Positions 38,971-47,188 of a DNA stretch of 64,000 nucleotides are shown here, one piece after another. This stretch comes from Lentzea kentuckyensis (lineage in GTDB: Bacteria; Actinomycetota; Actinomycetes; Mycobacteriales; Pseudonocardiaceae): assembly GCF_002150765.1 (NCBI RefSeq), contig NZ_MUYM01000005.1, positions 1-64,000 of the forward strand. Direction: 5' to 3'. The notes beneath the pieces were generated by a model. That model ran no database searches. It saw only the letters and a list, made by a program, of their open reading frames with translations, and had not been told where the DNA came from. Made by a program: the position numbers and the translations under genes. The stretch's first letter is position 1, and each line of letters begins with the position of its first letter.

Positions 38971-39001
38971 TTGAGTGTCACCCAAAGGCATTGCCTAATT
39001 T
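38971..39001 (+). promoter_or_regulatory. Possible promoter of the secreted nuclease gene
   Basis: TTGAGT (38971-38976) and TAATTT (38996-39001), spaced 19 bp, lie in an unusually AT-rich stretch about 55 bp before the nuclease start. CATAAT at 39002-39007 is another -10 candidate. The evidence is weak. Confidence 0.25.
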
Positions 39002-39020
39002 CATAATGTGACTAAGGGTG

Positions 39021-39054
39021 GTCCCGATCACTTTCCAACAAGGAAGGTCGGGAC
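39021..39054 (+). promoter_or_regulatory. RBS-sequestering stem-loop of the secreted nuclease gene
   Basis: GTCCCGA (39021-39027) pairs with TCGGGAC (39048-39054), and after a 3-base bulge CTTTCC (39031-39036) pairs with GGAAGG (39042-39047, one G-U), closing on an AACAA loop. GGAAGG is the ribosome binding site, and the stem ends one base before ATG 39056. Translation should need the stem to open, for example by temperature, a ligand or a protein. Confidence 0.6.
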
Positions 39055-39055
39055 G

Positions 39056-39685
39056 ATGTCAAAAGTTAACCGAACCATTGGTGTTGTCGTTGCCGCGGCA
39101 GCCCTCACCTTTGGTTTTGTTTCCCCTGCACTCGCGACACCGCCGAACATCCCCTCCGTCGACACCGCCAGGTCCGAACTGGCCAGCCTCACGGTTGCCT
39201 CGGAGGGCTCCAGCACGGGCTATTCACGCGACCTGTTCCCCCACTGGATCACCCAGTCGGGCACCTGCAACACCCGTGAGGTCGTGCTGAAGCGCGACGG
39301 CACCAACGTGGTGACCGACTCGTCTTGCGCGGCCACCTCCGGCTCCTGGAAGTCGCCGTACGACGGCGCTACCTGGACCTTGGCCTCCGACATCGACATC
39401 GACCACGTCGTGCCGCTGTCGGAAGCCTGGAAGTCCGGAGCGGCGTCGTGGACGACTTCGCGGCGCCAGGCGTTCGCGAACGACCTGTCGGGCCCGCAGC
39501 TCATCGCGGTGACCGACAACGTGAACCAGGCCAAGGGCGACAAGGACCCGGCCGCGTGGAAGCCTCCGCTGACGTCCTACTACTGCACGTACGCCAAGAT
39601 GTGGGTTCACACGAAGAAAAACTGGGGACTCACCCTGCAAAGCTCCGAGAAGACCGCACTGACCGGGATGCTCAACACCTGCTGA
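39056..39685 (+). CDS. Secreted HNH family nuclease
   Basis: A 209-aa exported endonuclease. Residues 1-28 form a signal peptide (MSKVNRTIGVVVAAAALTFG, ending ALA). The HNH/DUF1524 core is DIDHVVPLSEAW (114-125, His117 probably catalytic), with the asparagine and second histidine region in TDNVNQAKGDKDPAAW. Four cysteines suggest disulfides. It probably degrades external DNA for nutrients or competition. Its stop overlaps the next start (TGATG). Confidence 0.9.
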   Translation: MSKVNRTIGVVVAAAALTFGFVSPALATPPNIPSVDTARSELASLTVASEGSSTGYSRDLFPHWITQSGTCNTREVVLKRDGTNVVTDSSCAATSGSWKSPYDGATWTLASDIDIDHVVPLSEAWKSGAASWTTSRRQAFANDLSGPQLIAVTDNVNQAKGDKDPAAWKPPLTSYYCTYAKMWVHTKKNWGLTLQSSEKTALTGMLNTC

Positions 39686-39936
39686 TGACCACACTCTCCT
39701 CGCCTTTCGTGGCCGGCCCTGGTGGCGTGATGACCGACGAGGTCGGCGTCGTCACCGGGGACCTGGAGCTGCGCACCGAACTGTCCGACGACGGGCAGCT
39801 GCGTGCGCAGGTCCGCTACGAGGGCGCGGACGAGTGGTACGCGATCACGGGTGGTTCGTGCGCCCTGGCTGATCCTCGGGATCACGAGCCGGTTCACTCG
39901 CTGCTGCTGGGCCTGTTGAACCGGCCGGAGGGCTGA
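39685..39936 (+). CDS. 83-aa hypothetical protein coupled to the nuclease
   Basis: A small acidic soluble protein (GDLELRTELSDDGQLRAQV, EGADEWYAITGGSCAL). The ATG shares a base with the nuclease stop (TGATG), so it is probably translated by re-initiation. The last 92 bp overlap the convergent FUSC gene, which weakens the call. No family is recognised; an immunity role is possible by position only and unlikely for a secreted nuclease without toxin domains. Confidence 0.5.
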   Translation: MTTLSSPFVAGPGGVMTDEVGVVTGDLELRTELSDDGQLRAQVRYEGADEWYAITGGSCALADPRDHEPVHSLLLGLLNRPEG

Positions 39937-41005
39937 GGGGCGGCAACGCCTCCATCGCCTCGCTGCGGCTCAGTCCCGTGGCCTGGAGCAGATCCACGGC
40001 CACGCTGCGGATCTGCGCCAGCACGACCTTGGATGAGAACCCGTCCCCGCCGAGACGCCGCGCGGTGAGATGCCGTGCGGCGTCTCGCACGGCCTCCCTG
40101 GTGTCCTTGGGCGTCCTTCCCTTCTCCAGCTCGCCACGGAGGCAGTCGACGGCGTCCGCGTAGTCCTTCAGCACGTCCGGCACGCCGTCCGGGATCAGCT
40201 CGTCCGCCTTGAGCGCCGCCATGGTCCGGCGCGCGAGCACGCGGGTGTTGCGGATCGCGTAGTCCACCGGGCCGGCCGCGGTCTGGTACCTGCTGAGCTC
40301 GTCCTTGGCGCGCCAGCGGATGGGCGCGATCTTCGCGATCTCACTGCCGGTCTGCAGCGCCGACTTGTAGTCGTCGATCGTGGCCTGGCTGGTGCGCAGT
40401 TCGGCGAGTACCCCCGCGGCCTTGACCGCGTCCTTCTCGGTCAGCGCCTCGGCGAGATTGCGCAACGCGCTGCTGAGGGTGTTCGTCAACGCTTTGAGCT
40501 GCCGCTGGGCCACGGTGACCGGGTTGGCCGGCAGCAGGGCCGCCACGGCGAGCCCGACCAGGCCGCCGGTCAGCGCGTCGATCATGCGGTCGAACCCGCC
40601 ACCCGCGCTCGGCGGCAACAGCGTCGCCACCAGCACCGCGGACGAGCCGGCCTGCAACGCGATCACCGAGCCGCCGTCCAGCAGCACCGCCGCCGACATG
40701 GCGAGCCCGACGACCAGCGCGATCTGCCACGGACCGCTGCCGATCCAGCCGATCAGCGCGTCGCCCACGCCGACGCCGACCGAGACGCCGACGACGAGCT
40801 CACCGACGCGCCGCAGTCGTTGCCCCAGCGACACCCCGAGGCAGACGACCGCGGCGATCGGCGCGAAGAACGGGTGCTGGTGCCCGATCACGAGGGTCGC
40901 CGCGACCCAGGCGAGACCGGCGGACAGAGCACTTTGGACGATCGGCAGCGCGGCCCCGCGCCACCGCGTCAGCCCGCGCCCGACCGCCTCCCGGACAGCA
41001 CCCAC
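39845..41005 (-). CDS. FUSC/aromatic acid exporter family membrane protein
   Basis: A 386-aa protein whose first 190 residues carry about six membrane helices arranged as in the FUSC/ArAE family (SALSAGLAWVAATLVIG, PFFAPIAAVVCLGVSLGQRL). A helical cytoplasmic domain and a Pro/Ala/Glu-rich tail follow. Family members export aromatic acids or other amphipathic compounds; the substrate is unknown. It starts 6 bp after the DUF3151 gene. Confidence 0.85.
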   Translation of the reverse strand: MGAVREAVGRGLTRWRGAALPIVQSALSAGLAWVAATLVIGHQHPFFAPIAAVVCLGVSLGQRLRRVGELVVGVSVGVGVGDALIGWIGSGPWQIALVVGLAMSAAVLLDGGSVIALQAGSSAVLVATLLPPSAGGGFDRMIDALTGGLVGLAVAALLPANPVTVAQRQLKALTNTLSSALRNLAEALTEKDAVKAAGVLAELRTSQATIDDYKSALQTGSEIAKIAPIRWRAKDELSRYQTAAGPVDYAIRNTRVLARRTMAALKADELIPDGVPDVLKDYADAVDCLRGELEKGRTPKDTREAVRDAARHLTARRLGGDGFSSKVVLAQIRSVAVDLLQATGLSRSEAMEALPPLSPPAGSTGPAAASEPARDPEDQPGRTNHP

Positions 41006-41011
41006 GTCAGG

Positions 41012-41431
41012 TCAGACCAGACCCAGCGCGGCCGGGGCCTTGGGGTCGGAGTCGGCCAGGAACTTGCTGCAGCGCTCCCACTCCTCGTCCTCGCCGATCT
41101 CCCTGGCGGCCCTGGCCAGTGCGCCGAGCGCACGCAGGAAGCCCTGGTTCGGCCGGTGGTCCCACGGCACGGGGCCGAAGCCCTTCCAGCCGGAACGACG
41201 CAGCTGGTCGAGGCCGCGGTGGTAGCCGGTGCGGGCGTAGGCGTAGGCGGCGACGGGGTCCCCGGCGTGCAGCGAGCGCTCCGCCAGCAGCGCCCAGGCC
41301 TCGGAGAAGTCGGGGTACGCCCGCACGATCTTGGCCGGGTCGGTGCCACCGTCCGCGGCGGACTGCGCCTCAGGACGGTCGGGGAGACGGGTCGGCTCGG
41401 GTCCGAGGAGGTTCTCAACCATGCGGCCCAT
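41012..41431 (-). CDS. DUF3151 family protein
   Basis: A 139-aa cytosolic protein with two TPR-like helices (PDFSEAWALLAERSLHAG and DPVAAYAYARTGYHRGLDQL) and the family-typical WKGFGPVPWDHRPNQGFLRA. It is conserved through actinobacteria and, as in mycobacteria (Rv0360c), lies between purA and fba. The function is unknown. ATG 41422 (MVENLLGPEP) is an equally likely start. Confidence 0.9.
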   Translation of the reverse strand: MGRMVENLLGPEPTRLPDRPEAQSAADGGTDPAKIVRAYPDFSEAWALLAERSLHAGDPVAAYAYARTGYHRGLDQLRRSGWKGFGPVPWDHRPNQGFLRALGALARAAREIGEDEEWERCSKFLADSDPKAPAALGLV

Positions 41432-41450
41432 CGTGCCGCACGAACGCGTC

Positions 41451-41537
41451 TCAGGAGATGAAGACCCTCATCACAGTGGCCACGACGGCCAGTATCAGAG
41501 CGGTGACGAGCACGCCGGCGATGATCTTCTTGGCCAT
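41451..41537 (-). CDS. 28-aa membrane peptide
   Basis: A very short gene encoding MAKKIIAGVLVTALILAVV followed by ATVMRVFIS. It has a basic start and one membrane helix. AAGGTG lies eight bases before the ATG. It is 19 bp upstream of DUF3151 on the same strand, so it may be co-transcribed. Because it is so short, conservation in relatives would be the main proof. Confidence 0.42.
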   Translation of the reverse strand: MAKKIIAGVLVTALILAVVATVMRVFIS

Positions 41538-41660
41538 GGCCGAGCACCTTGCCGCGCTGGGCCGAAGAGATCAACGTCGTTCACCCGAACGGGAAACATC
41601 AGGGTAAAACCAGGGTGGGCCGGTCTTCCTGGAAGTCGGAGCGCCGCTCATGATGTTCGG

Positions 41661-42776
41661 ATGATCCAGGGGGTAAGGCAGTTCCGCGACCAGTACTGGG
41701 AGCGAGGCGTGCCGGGCAGGGAGACACCGGCGAAGCTCACGAAGCAGCTCTACCAGCTCTGGCTCGTAGGTCTGTTGTTGAAGCTGATCGGGTCGTCGTG
41801 GGACGTCTCGTGGCACTTCAAGTGGTTGCGCGACGACCTCGCGCCGCCGCACCTGATCAACACGGTCGGCACGGTGATCGTGGTCGGGCTGACGTTGTTC
41901 CACACGTTCACCGGGTACGGCGTCGACAAGCTCACGCTGCGGCTGATGCAGATCGGGTGCGGGATCTTCCTGGTCGCGCTGCCGATCGACGTCATCAACC
42001 ACCGCATCAACGGGCTCGACATCACCTCGTGGAGCGGCTCGCACGCGCTGCTCTACCTCGGCACGGCCGTGATGCTGGCCGGCGCGATCCGCGGGTGGAT
42101 GAAGTACTTCCCCGAGGGCAACGCACGGACGTTCGGGCTCGTCGCGCTGTGGTTCTTCTTCCTGGAGAACGTCTGGTTCCCCAACCAGCACCAGGAGTAC
42201 GGCGTGCGCGCGCTGCAGGCCTACGACAACGGTAAGGCCGAGGCCGAGCCGATCCTGCTGCAGTTCGCCGCGGACCAGCTCGGCGTGCCGATCGGACGCG
42301 AGGCGGTGGTGCACTTCGCGCTGCCCATCGCCGACTGGGTCTACCCGGTGTGGGGCCTGGTCGCGGCCGCCATCGTGCTGGTGATCGCCCGGCGCACGAT
42401 CGACCGGCCCTGGGCGGCCACGGCCGTCGCCGGTGGTTACGTCGCGTACCGGTGCCTGATCTGGCCGTTGCTCGCGGGCATCGACTTCCCGAAGTCCGCC
42501 GTGCCGCTGTTCCTGATCCTCGTCGGACTCGCGATCGACGCGGCACACGTGATCAAGATGCCCACGCCGGCCGCGGCCGTGCTGGGGTCGGCGGCCGTCA
42601 CCACGGTCGGGTACGTCGGCATCTGGTTCCAGCAGGAGTACCTGTGGGGACCGCCGATCTCGTTCTCCTCGGCGGCCGTCACCGCCGTCCTGCTGGCGGT
42701 TCTCTGGACTGTCGGCGACATGCTCATCCACCGCCCAGAAGCCCAACTGCTCGCCTCGCGCCTAAAACTCAGCTGA
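41661..42776 (+). CDS. Polytopic membrane protein of unknown function
   Basis: A 371-aa protein with about nine membrane segments. Charged or aromatic clusters at helix ends are striking: SSWDVSWHFKWLRDDLAPPH, then HALLYLGTAV and ENVWFPNQHQEYG, with several histidines (His near helix ends, HFALPIADW, DAAHVIKMP) that could bind metal or haem. I do not recognise a family. It ends at the 57-bp palindrome and is convergent with fbaA. Confidence 0.72.
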   Translation: MIQGVRQFRDQYWERGVPGRETPAKLTKQLYQLWLVGLLLKLIGSSWDVSWHFKWLRDDLAPPHLINTVGTVIVVGLTLFHTFTGYGVDKLTLRLMQIGCGIFLVALPIDVINHRINGLDITSWSGSHALLYLGTAVMLAGAIRGWMKYFPEGNARTFGLVALWFFFLENVWFPNQHQEYGVRALQAYDNGKAEAEPILLQFAADQLGVPIGREAVVHFALPIADWVYPVWGLVAAAIVLVIARRTIDRPWAATAVAGGYVAYRCLIWPLLAGIDFPKSAVPLFLILVGLAIDAAHVIKMPTPAAAVLGSAAVTTVGYVGIWFQQEYLWGPPISFSSAAVTAVLLAVLWTVGDMLIHRPEAQLLASRLKLS

Positions 42777-42832
42777 AACCATGAACGGCGCTTTCGTGGA
42801 CCTGAGGTCCACGAAAGCGCCGTTCATGGTTT
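42776..42832. terminator. 57-bp palindrome / bidirectional terminator
   Basis: Two perfect 28-bp arms (42776-42803 and 42805-42832) surround a single G. The arms contain GAACGGCGCTTTCGTGGACC. It lies exactly between the convergent genes ending at 42776 and 42838, so it can stop transcription in both directions. The arms are far longer than ordinary terminators, which suggests a dispersed palindromic repeat used as a terminator. Confidence 0.85.
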
Positions 42833-42837
42833 AGGCG

Positions 42838-43872
42838 TCAGCCCGCGATCATGCGGCCCGACGACTTGAGGTGCTCGCACGCCGAGGCGATGCGGGCGGC
42901 CATGGCCTGCTCAGCGGCCTTGAGGTAACTGCGCGGGTCGTAGGCCTTCTTGTTGCCGACCTCGCCGTCGATCTTCAGCACGCCGTCGTAGTTCGCGAAC
43001 ATGTGCGCCGCGATCGGGCGGGTGAAGGCGTACTGCGTGTCCGTGTCGATGTTCATCTTGATGACGCCGTACGACACGGCCTCGTGGATCTCCTCGAGCA
43101 GCGAGCCGGAGCCGCCGTGGAAGACCAGGTCGAACGGCTTCGAGCCGGCCGGGAGGCCCAGCTTCTCGGCCGCGACGTCCTGGCCCTGCTTGAGGATCTC
43201 CGGGCGGAGCTTCACGTTGCCCGGCTTGTAGACGCCGTGCACGTTGCCGAAGGTCGCGGCGAGCAGGTAGCGACCCTTCTCACCGGCGCCGAGCGCGTCG
43301 ACCGTCTTCAGGTAGTCCTCTGGCGTCGTGTAGAGCTTGTCGTTGATCTCGTTGTCGACGCCGTCCTCCTCGCCACCGACGACGCCGACCTCGATCTCGA
43401 GGACGATCTTCGCCTTGGCGGAGAGGTCGAGCAGCTCGCTCGCGATCTGGAGGTTCTCGTCCAGCGCGACGGCGGAACCGTCCCACATGTGCGACTGGAA
43501 CAGCGGGTTGCCGCCCTTGTCGACCCGCTCCTGGCTGATCGCGATGAGCGGACGCACGTACCCGTCGAGCTTGTCCTTCGGGCAGTGGTCGGTGTGCAGC
43601 GCGATGTTCACCGGGTACTTCGCGGCGACCACGTGCGCGAACTCGGCGAGCGCGACAGCGCCGGTCACCATGTCCTTGACCTTGGTGCCCGAGGCGAACT
43701 CGGCACCGCCGGTCGAGACCTGGATGATGCCGTCGCTCTCGGCCTCGGCGAATCCGCGCAGAGCCGCGTTGAGAGTCTCCGAAGACGTGACGTTGATCGC
43801 GGGGTAGGCGAACTCGTTCGCCTTGGCCCGGTCAAGCATCTCCGCGTAGACCTCGGGAGTTGCGATGGGCAT
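42838..43872 (-). CDS. fbaA: Class II fructose-bisphosphate aldolase
   Basis: A 344-aa zinc-dependent glycolytic aldolase that splits fructose-1,6-bisphosphate to DHAP and GAP. Zinc and catalytic motifs are LHTDHCPKDKLDGY, EIEVGVVGGEEDGVD and LVFHGGSGS. The start is MPIATPEVYAEM with GAGGAGG nine bases upstream. It is single-gene, with its own promoter upstream and the palindrome downstream. Confidence 0.97.
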   Translation of the reverse strand: MPIATPEVYAEMLDRAKANEFAYPAINVTSSETLNAALRGFAEAESDGIIQVSTGGAEFASGTKVKDMVTGAVALAEFAHVVAAKYPVNIALHTDHCPKDKLDGYVRPLIAISQERVDKGGNPLFQSHMWDGSAVALDENLQIASELLDLSAKAKIVLEIEVGVVGGEEDGVDNEINDKLYTTPEDYLKTVDALGAGEKGRYLLAATFGNVHGVYKPGNVKLRPEILKQGQDVAAEKLGLPAGSKPFDLVFHGGSGSLLEEIHEAVSYGVIKMNIDTDTQYAFTRPIAAHMFANYDGVLKIDGEVGNKKAYDPRSYLKAAEQAMAARIASACEHLKSSGRMIAG

Positions 43873-43913
43873 CGGTCGTCCTCCTCAGGTGCCCTGAACG
43901 CCGTATCAACCGC

Positions 43914-43941
43914 ATCCTACGAGGCTGGGTCCCAAGCTCAA
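43914..43941 (-). promoter_or_regulatory. Probable fbaA promoter
   Basis: On the minus strand TTGAGC (43936-43941) and TAGGAT (43914-43919) are 16 bp apart, a good match to a housekeeping sigma factor promoter. Transcription should start near 43907, about 35 bases before the fbaA ATG. Confidence 0.45.
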
Positions 43942-44090
43942 CGCGGCGGCCGACCTGACGTGATGATCCGTGTTTTGAACGAGTAACCAGTACAGCGGCG
44001 GCGTACCCGATGTGCGCCGGGGCGCCTGCGCGGGCTACTGGACGGTATTCCCGCCGGTTCTGAGGCGACTCCGAGGGCACACTGGAAGAC

Positions 44091-44375
44091 ATGGCAACCG
44101 CTAGCTGGAACGGCAGGATCATCGCGTCGAGCGACGACACGGTGGTCGTCGAAGGCAATCACTACTTCCCGCTGGAGTCCGTGGATCCAGCCGTGCTGAA
44201 GGCGACCGAGCACACCTCGTTCTGCCCGTGGAAGGGCACGGCGAACTACTACTCGGTGCAGGTCGACGGCTCCGAGAACGCCAACGCGGCCTGGTACTAC
44301 GCCGAGCCGAAGGAGGCCGCGGCCGAGATCAAGGGCCGCGTCGCGTTCTGGAAGGGCGTCGAGATCACCGCCTGA
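44091..44375 (+). CDS. DUF427 domain-containing protein
   Basis: A 94-aa protein that is one complete DUF427 domain: SWNGRIIASSDDTVVVEGNHYFP, the conserved TSFCPWKGTANYYSV split across strands, and AWYYAEPKEAAAEIKGRVAFW. The function is unknown. It is followed after 18 bp by the aldo/keto reductase and is probably co-transcribed with it. Confidence 0.92.
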   Translation: MATASWNGRIIASSDDTVVVEGNHYFPLESVDPAVLKATEHTSFCPWKGTANYYSVQVDGSENANAAWYYAEPKEAAAEIKGRVAFWKGVEITA

Positions 44376-44393
44376 GCGGACTACCGTTCGAAC

Positions 44394-45320
44394 ATGGGGA
44401 TCTTGAGCACCACTGACCTGAACGTGTCCCGGCTGTGTCTGGGCGGCAACGTCTTCGGCTGGACCGCCGACGAGGACCAGTCGTTCGCCGTGCTCGACGC
44501 CTACGTCGCAGCGGGCGGGAACTTCCTCGACACCGCGGACGTGTACTCGGCCTGGGCCGACGGCAACTCCGGTGGCGAGTCGGAGACGATCATCGGCAAA
44601 TGGCTGGCCAGGCATGGCGACCGCGACGACGTCGTGGTCGCCACCAAGGTCGGCATGCTCGCCGGGTTCAAGAACCAGAAGCGCGACACCGTCCTGACCG
44701 CCGCCGAACGGTCGTTGAAGCGGCTCGGCGTCGACCACATCGATCTCTACTACAACCACCTCGACGACCCGGACACGCCGCTCGAGGAGACGCTGGCCGC
44801 CTACGACCAGCTCGTCCGCGAGGGCAAGGTCCGCTACGTCGCGGCGTCCAACTTCTCCGCCGAACGGCTGGCGAAGGCGCTGGAGATCCAGGAGCGCGAG
44901 GGCTTCGCGAAGTTCGTGGCGCTGCAGCCCGAGTACAACCTGGTCAGCCGCGACAAGTTCGAAGGCGATCTGCAGCAGGTCGTCGCGGACAACGGGCTCG
45001 CCGCAGTGCCGTACTTCGGCCTGGCCAGGGGCTTCCTGACCGGCAAGTACCGGCCAGGGGTCGAGGTCGAGAGCCCGCGGGCGGGTGCGGCGTCGAAGCA
45101 CCTCGACGAGCACGGACTGCAGGTCCTGGAGGTGCTCGACGAGCTGGCCGAGACGCGCGAGACCACGGTCGCCTCGGTCGCCCTGGCGTGGCTCGCCCAG
45201 CAGCCGACGGTGGCCGCGCCGATCGCGTCCGCCCGCACGTTGGAGCAGCTCAGCGACCTCGTGCCACTGCTGAACCTGGAGCTCTCCCAGGCCGAGGTGG
45301 ACCGCCTCAGCGCAATTTAA
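44394..45320 (+). CDS. Aldo/keto reductase
   Basis: A 308-aa NADPH-dependent TIM-barrel oxidoreductase. The tetrad is visible as Asp in FLDTADVYS (with the Tyr), Lys in VVATKVGM and His in LYYNHLDDPD. That last position is normally xxHxxD, so the enzyme should be active. The end SARTLEQLSDLV binds the cofactor phosphate. The substrate is unknown. Confidence 0.93.
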   Translation: MGILSTTDLNVSRLCLGGNVFGWTADEDQSFAVLDAYVAAGGNFLDTADVYSAWADGNSGGESETIIGKWLARHGDRDDVVVATKVGMLAGFKNQKRDTVLTAAERSLKRLGVDHIDLYYNHLDDPDTPLEETLAAYDQLVREGKVRYVAASNFSAERLAKALEIQEREGFAKFVALQPEYNLVSRDKFEGDLQQVVADNGLAAVPYFGLARGFLTGKYRPGVEVESPRAGAASKHLDEHGLQVLEVLDELAETRETTVASVALAWLAQQPTVAAPIASARTLEQLSDLVPLLNLELSQAEVDRLSAI

Positions 45321-45364
45321 CTTGCCAGTAGCTTACCGGGAGTAGGTTGAGTTACCGTGGCGGC

Positions 45365-46216
45365 ATGGACGTCACGGGCAAGGTGGTACTGATCACCGGC
45401 GCGGCCAGGGGCATCGGCGCCGAGGTGGCGAGGCAACTGGCCGTGCGCGGGGCACGTCTCGCGCTCGTCGGGCTCGAGAAGGCCCAGCTCGAAGAGGTCG
45501 CCCGGGAGACCGGCGGCAAGGCGTGGGAAGCCGATGTCACGGACTGGGAAGTGCTCGAACGCGTCACGAACGAGGTCGCCGAGCACTTCGGCGGCATCGA
45601 CGTCGTGGTCGCGAACGCGGGCATCGCGGCCACCGGCTTCGTGCGCTCGATGGACCCCAAGGCGTTCGAACGGGTCATCGAGGTCAATCTGCTCGGTGTG
45701 TGGCGCACGGTTCGCACGGCGCTGCCGCACCTGATCCGCAGCCGCGGCTACTGCCTGGTCGTGTCGTCGCTGGCCGCGATCGTGCACATCCCCGGCAACG
45801 CGGCCTACTCGGCGGCGAAGGCCGGTTGTGAAGCGTTTGCGGACAGCCTGCGGGCCGAGGTCCGGCACCTGGGCGTGGACGTCGGCACGGCGTACTTCTC
45901 GTGGATCTCCACGGACATGGTCGACAGCGCCGACGAGCACCCGGTGTTCGGCAAGCTCCGCAAGGGCATGCCGGGCGTCGCCGGCAAGAAGTACCCCGTC
46001 CGCGACGTCGGCAGGGCCGTGGTCAAAGGCATCGGGAAACGTGCGAAGGCGGTCCACGTCCCCGGCTGGGTGGGCGCGCTGAAGTACTTCCGCGCGTTCA
46101 CGCCGATGGTCGTGGACCGCCAGGCGGTCGAGGACATCGCTGAAGCCGACCGGCAGATGGCGGCCAGTGACACGTCAGGACTGGTCGGGCCGGGCGGTCA
46201 GGCCGCTAGTCGTTGA
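45365..46216 (+). CDS. Short-chain dehydrogenase/reductase
   Basis: A 283-aa SDR with the cofactor loop TGAARGIG (residues 10-17), NAG in VVANAGIAA, Ser in VVSSLAAI and the YxxxK pair in AAYSAAKAG. The substrate pocket residues give no specific prediction. Start ATG 45365 (MDVTGKVVLITG) is preferred over the upstream codon at 45347. It overlaps the YciI gene tail to tail by 11 bp. Confidence 0.92.
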   Translation: MDVTGKVVLITGAARGIGAEVARQLAVRGARLALVGLEKAQLEEVARETGGKAWEADVTDWEVLERVTNEVAEHFGGIDVVVANAGIAATGFVRSMDPKAFERVIEVNLLGVWRTVRTALPHLIRSRGYCLVVSSLAAIVHIPGNAAYSAAKAGCEAFADSLRAEVRHLGVDVGTAYFSWISTDMVDSADEHPVFGKLRKGMPGVAGKKYPVRDVGRAVVKGIGKRAKAVHVPGWVGALKYFRAFTPMVVDRQAVEDIAEADRQMAASDTSGLVGPGGQAASR

Positions 46217-46490
46217 GCCAGACCCCCAGCACGGGAGTCCACTCCCGGATCTTCCAGTCGTTGACGACGTTCGCGGGCGTGTACGGGTCGGCCGCGATGA
46301 TCTCCTTCAACGTCGCCTCGTCCGCGGCCTCGTAGATGATCAACGCGCCGGTGTCGTCCGCGTAGGGGCCTGCGCCCAGGACCACGCCCTTCTCCACGAG
46401 AGAGGCGATGTACTCGCGGTGTGCCGGGCGCACCGCGAGGCGCTTCTCGGTATCTGGACCGAACACCAATTCGACTGCAAAGCGGGCCAT
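46206..46490 (-). CDS. YciI family protein
   Basis: A 94-aa ferredoxin-like fold protein (MARFAVELVFGPDTEKR, HREYIASLVEKGVVLGAGPY, ending DWKIREWTPVLG). Members resemble muconolactone isomerases, with a conserved His and Asp, and some are dehydrochlorinase-like. The role here is unknown. It is divergent from the next sigma factor across 40 bp. Confidence 0.88.
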   Translation of the reverse strand: MARFAVELVFGPDTEKRLAVRPAHREYIASLVEKGVVLGAGPYADDTGALIIYEAADEATLKEIIAADPYTPANVVNDWKIREWTPVLGVWLND

Positions 46491-46530
46491 GCGTCCACCG
46501 TAGCCACGCTGACCGGTACCGTCCTACCTT

Positions 46531-47094
46531 GTGGTTGGCGAAGAAACACCGCGCACCGTGCAGGACACCCTGACCAACCTGCGAATCAAGGACGGCGTCG
46601 CAGGACCTCCCACAGGGCCCCTCACGCTCGAAGACCTGTACAAGCAGCACCGCATGCGCCTCGTGAGGCTCGCGCTGCTGCTCGTCGACGAGCCGTCGAC
46701 GGCCGAGGACGTGGTGCAGGAGGCGTTCGCCGGACTGCACCGCAACTGGAAGGGCCTGCGCGACGCACAGGCCGCCGTGGGCTACCTCCGCACGGCCGTG
46801 GTCAACGGCTCGCGCAGCGTGCTGCGCCGGCGCAAGACCGCCCGCGACTACACGCCGCCGCACGTCGCGAACGCGCGGTCGGCCGAGTCGCTCGCGATGC
46901 TGACCGCCGAGCACCAGGCCGTCGTCAAGGCCCTGCAGCAGCTGCCGCCGCGCCAGCGCGAGGTGCTCGTGCTGCGGTACTACGGCGATCTGTCCGAGGC
47001 GGAGATCGCCGAGGCCACCGGCATCTCGAAGGGCACCGTGAAGTCGACGGCCTCGCGTGCGCTCGACGCCCTGCAGAAGATCATGGCCGGCTGA
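46531..47094 (+). CDS. SigE-family/ECF RNA polymerase sigma factor (third copy)
   Basis: A 187-aa ECF sigma factor. Region 2 is LYKQHRMRLVRLALLLVDEP with EDVVQEAFAGLHRNW, and region 4 is LQQLPPRQREVLVLRYYGDL with GISKGTVKSTASRAL. It differs from the copies at 11.9 and 13.8 kb in having a longer N-terminal extension and no partner gene beside it. The start is GTG 46531. Confidence 0.9.
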   Translation: MVGEETPRTVQDTLTNLRIKDGVAGPPTGPLTLEDLYKQHRMRLVRLALLLVDEPSTAEDVVQEAFAGLHRNWKGLRDAQAAVGYLRTAVVNGSRSVLRRRKTARDYTPPHVANARSAESLAMLTAEHQAVVKALQQLPPRQREVLVLRYYGDLSEAEIAEATGISKGTVKSTASRALDALQKIMAG

Positions 47095-47188
47095 CTCCGG
47101 CAGTTAGCAAACTTCACAGTCTTTCAGTTGAGCCGTTTTGCCCGTTGCGGACGGTTTCAGCTCGTAAGACCACACGCCGAAATCGGCA

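Noticed and set aside
45321..45364. Repeats AGTAGCTTACC and GTTGAGTTACC before the SDR gene
   Set aside because: The match is partial, with no palindrome and no known regulator site; too weak to call an operator.
47095..47188. Riboswitch or terminator after the third sigma factor
   Set aside because: Only imperfect short pairings were visible; nothing matched a known riboswitch core.
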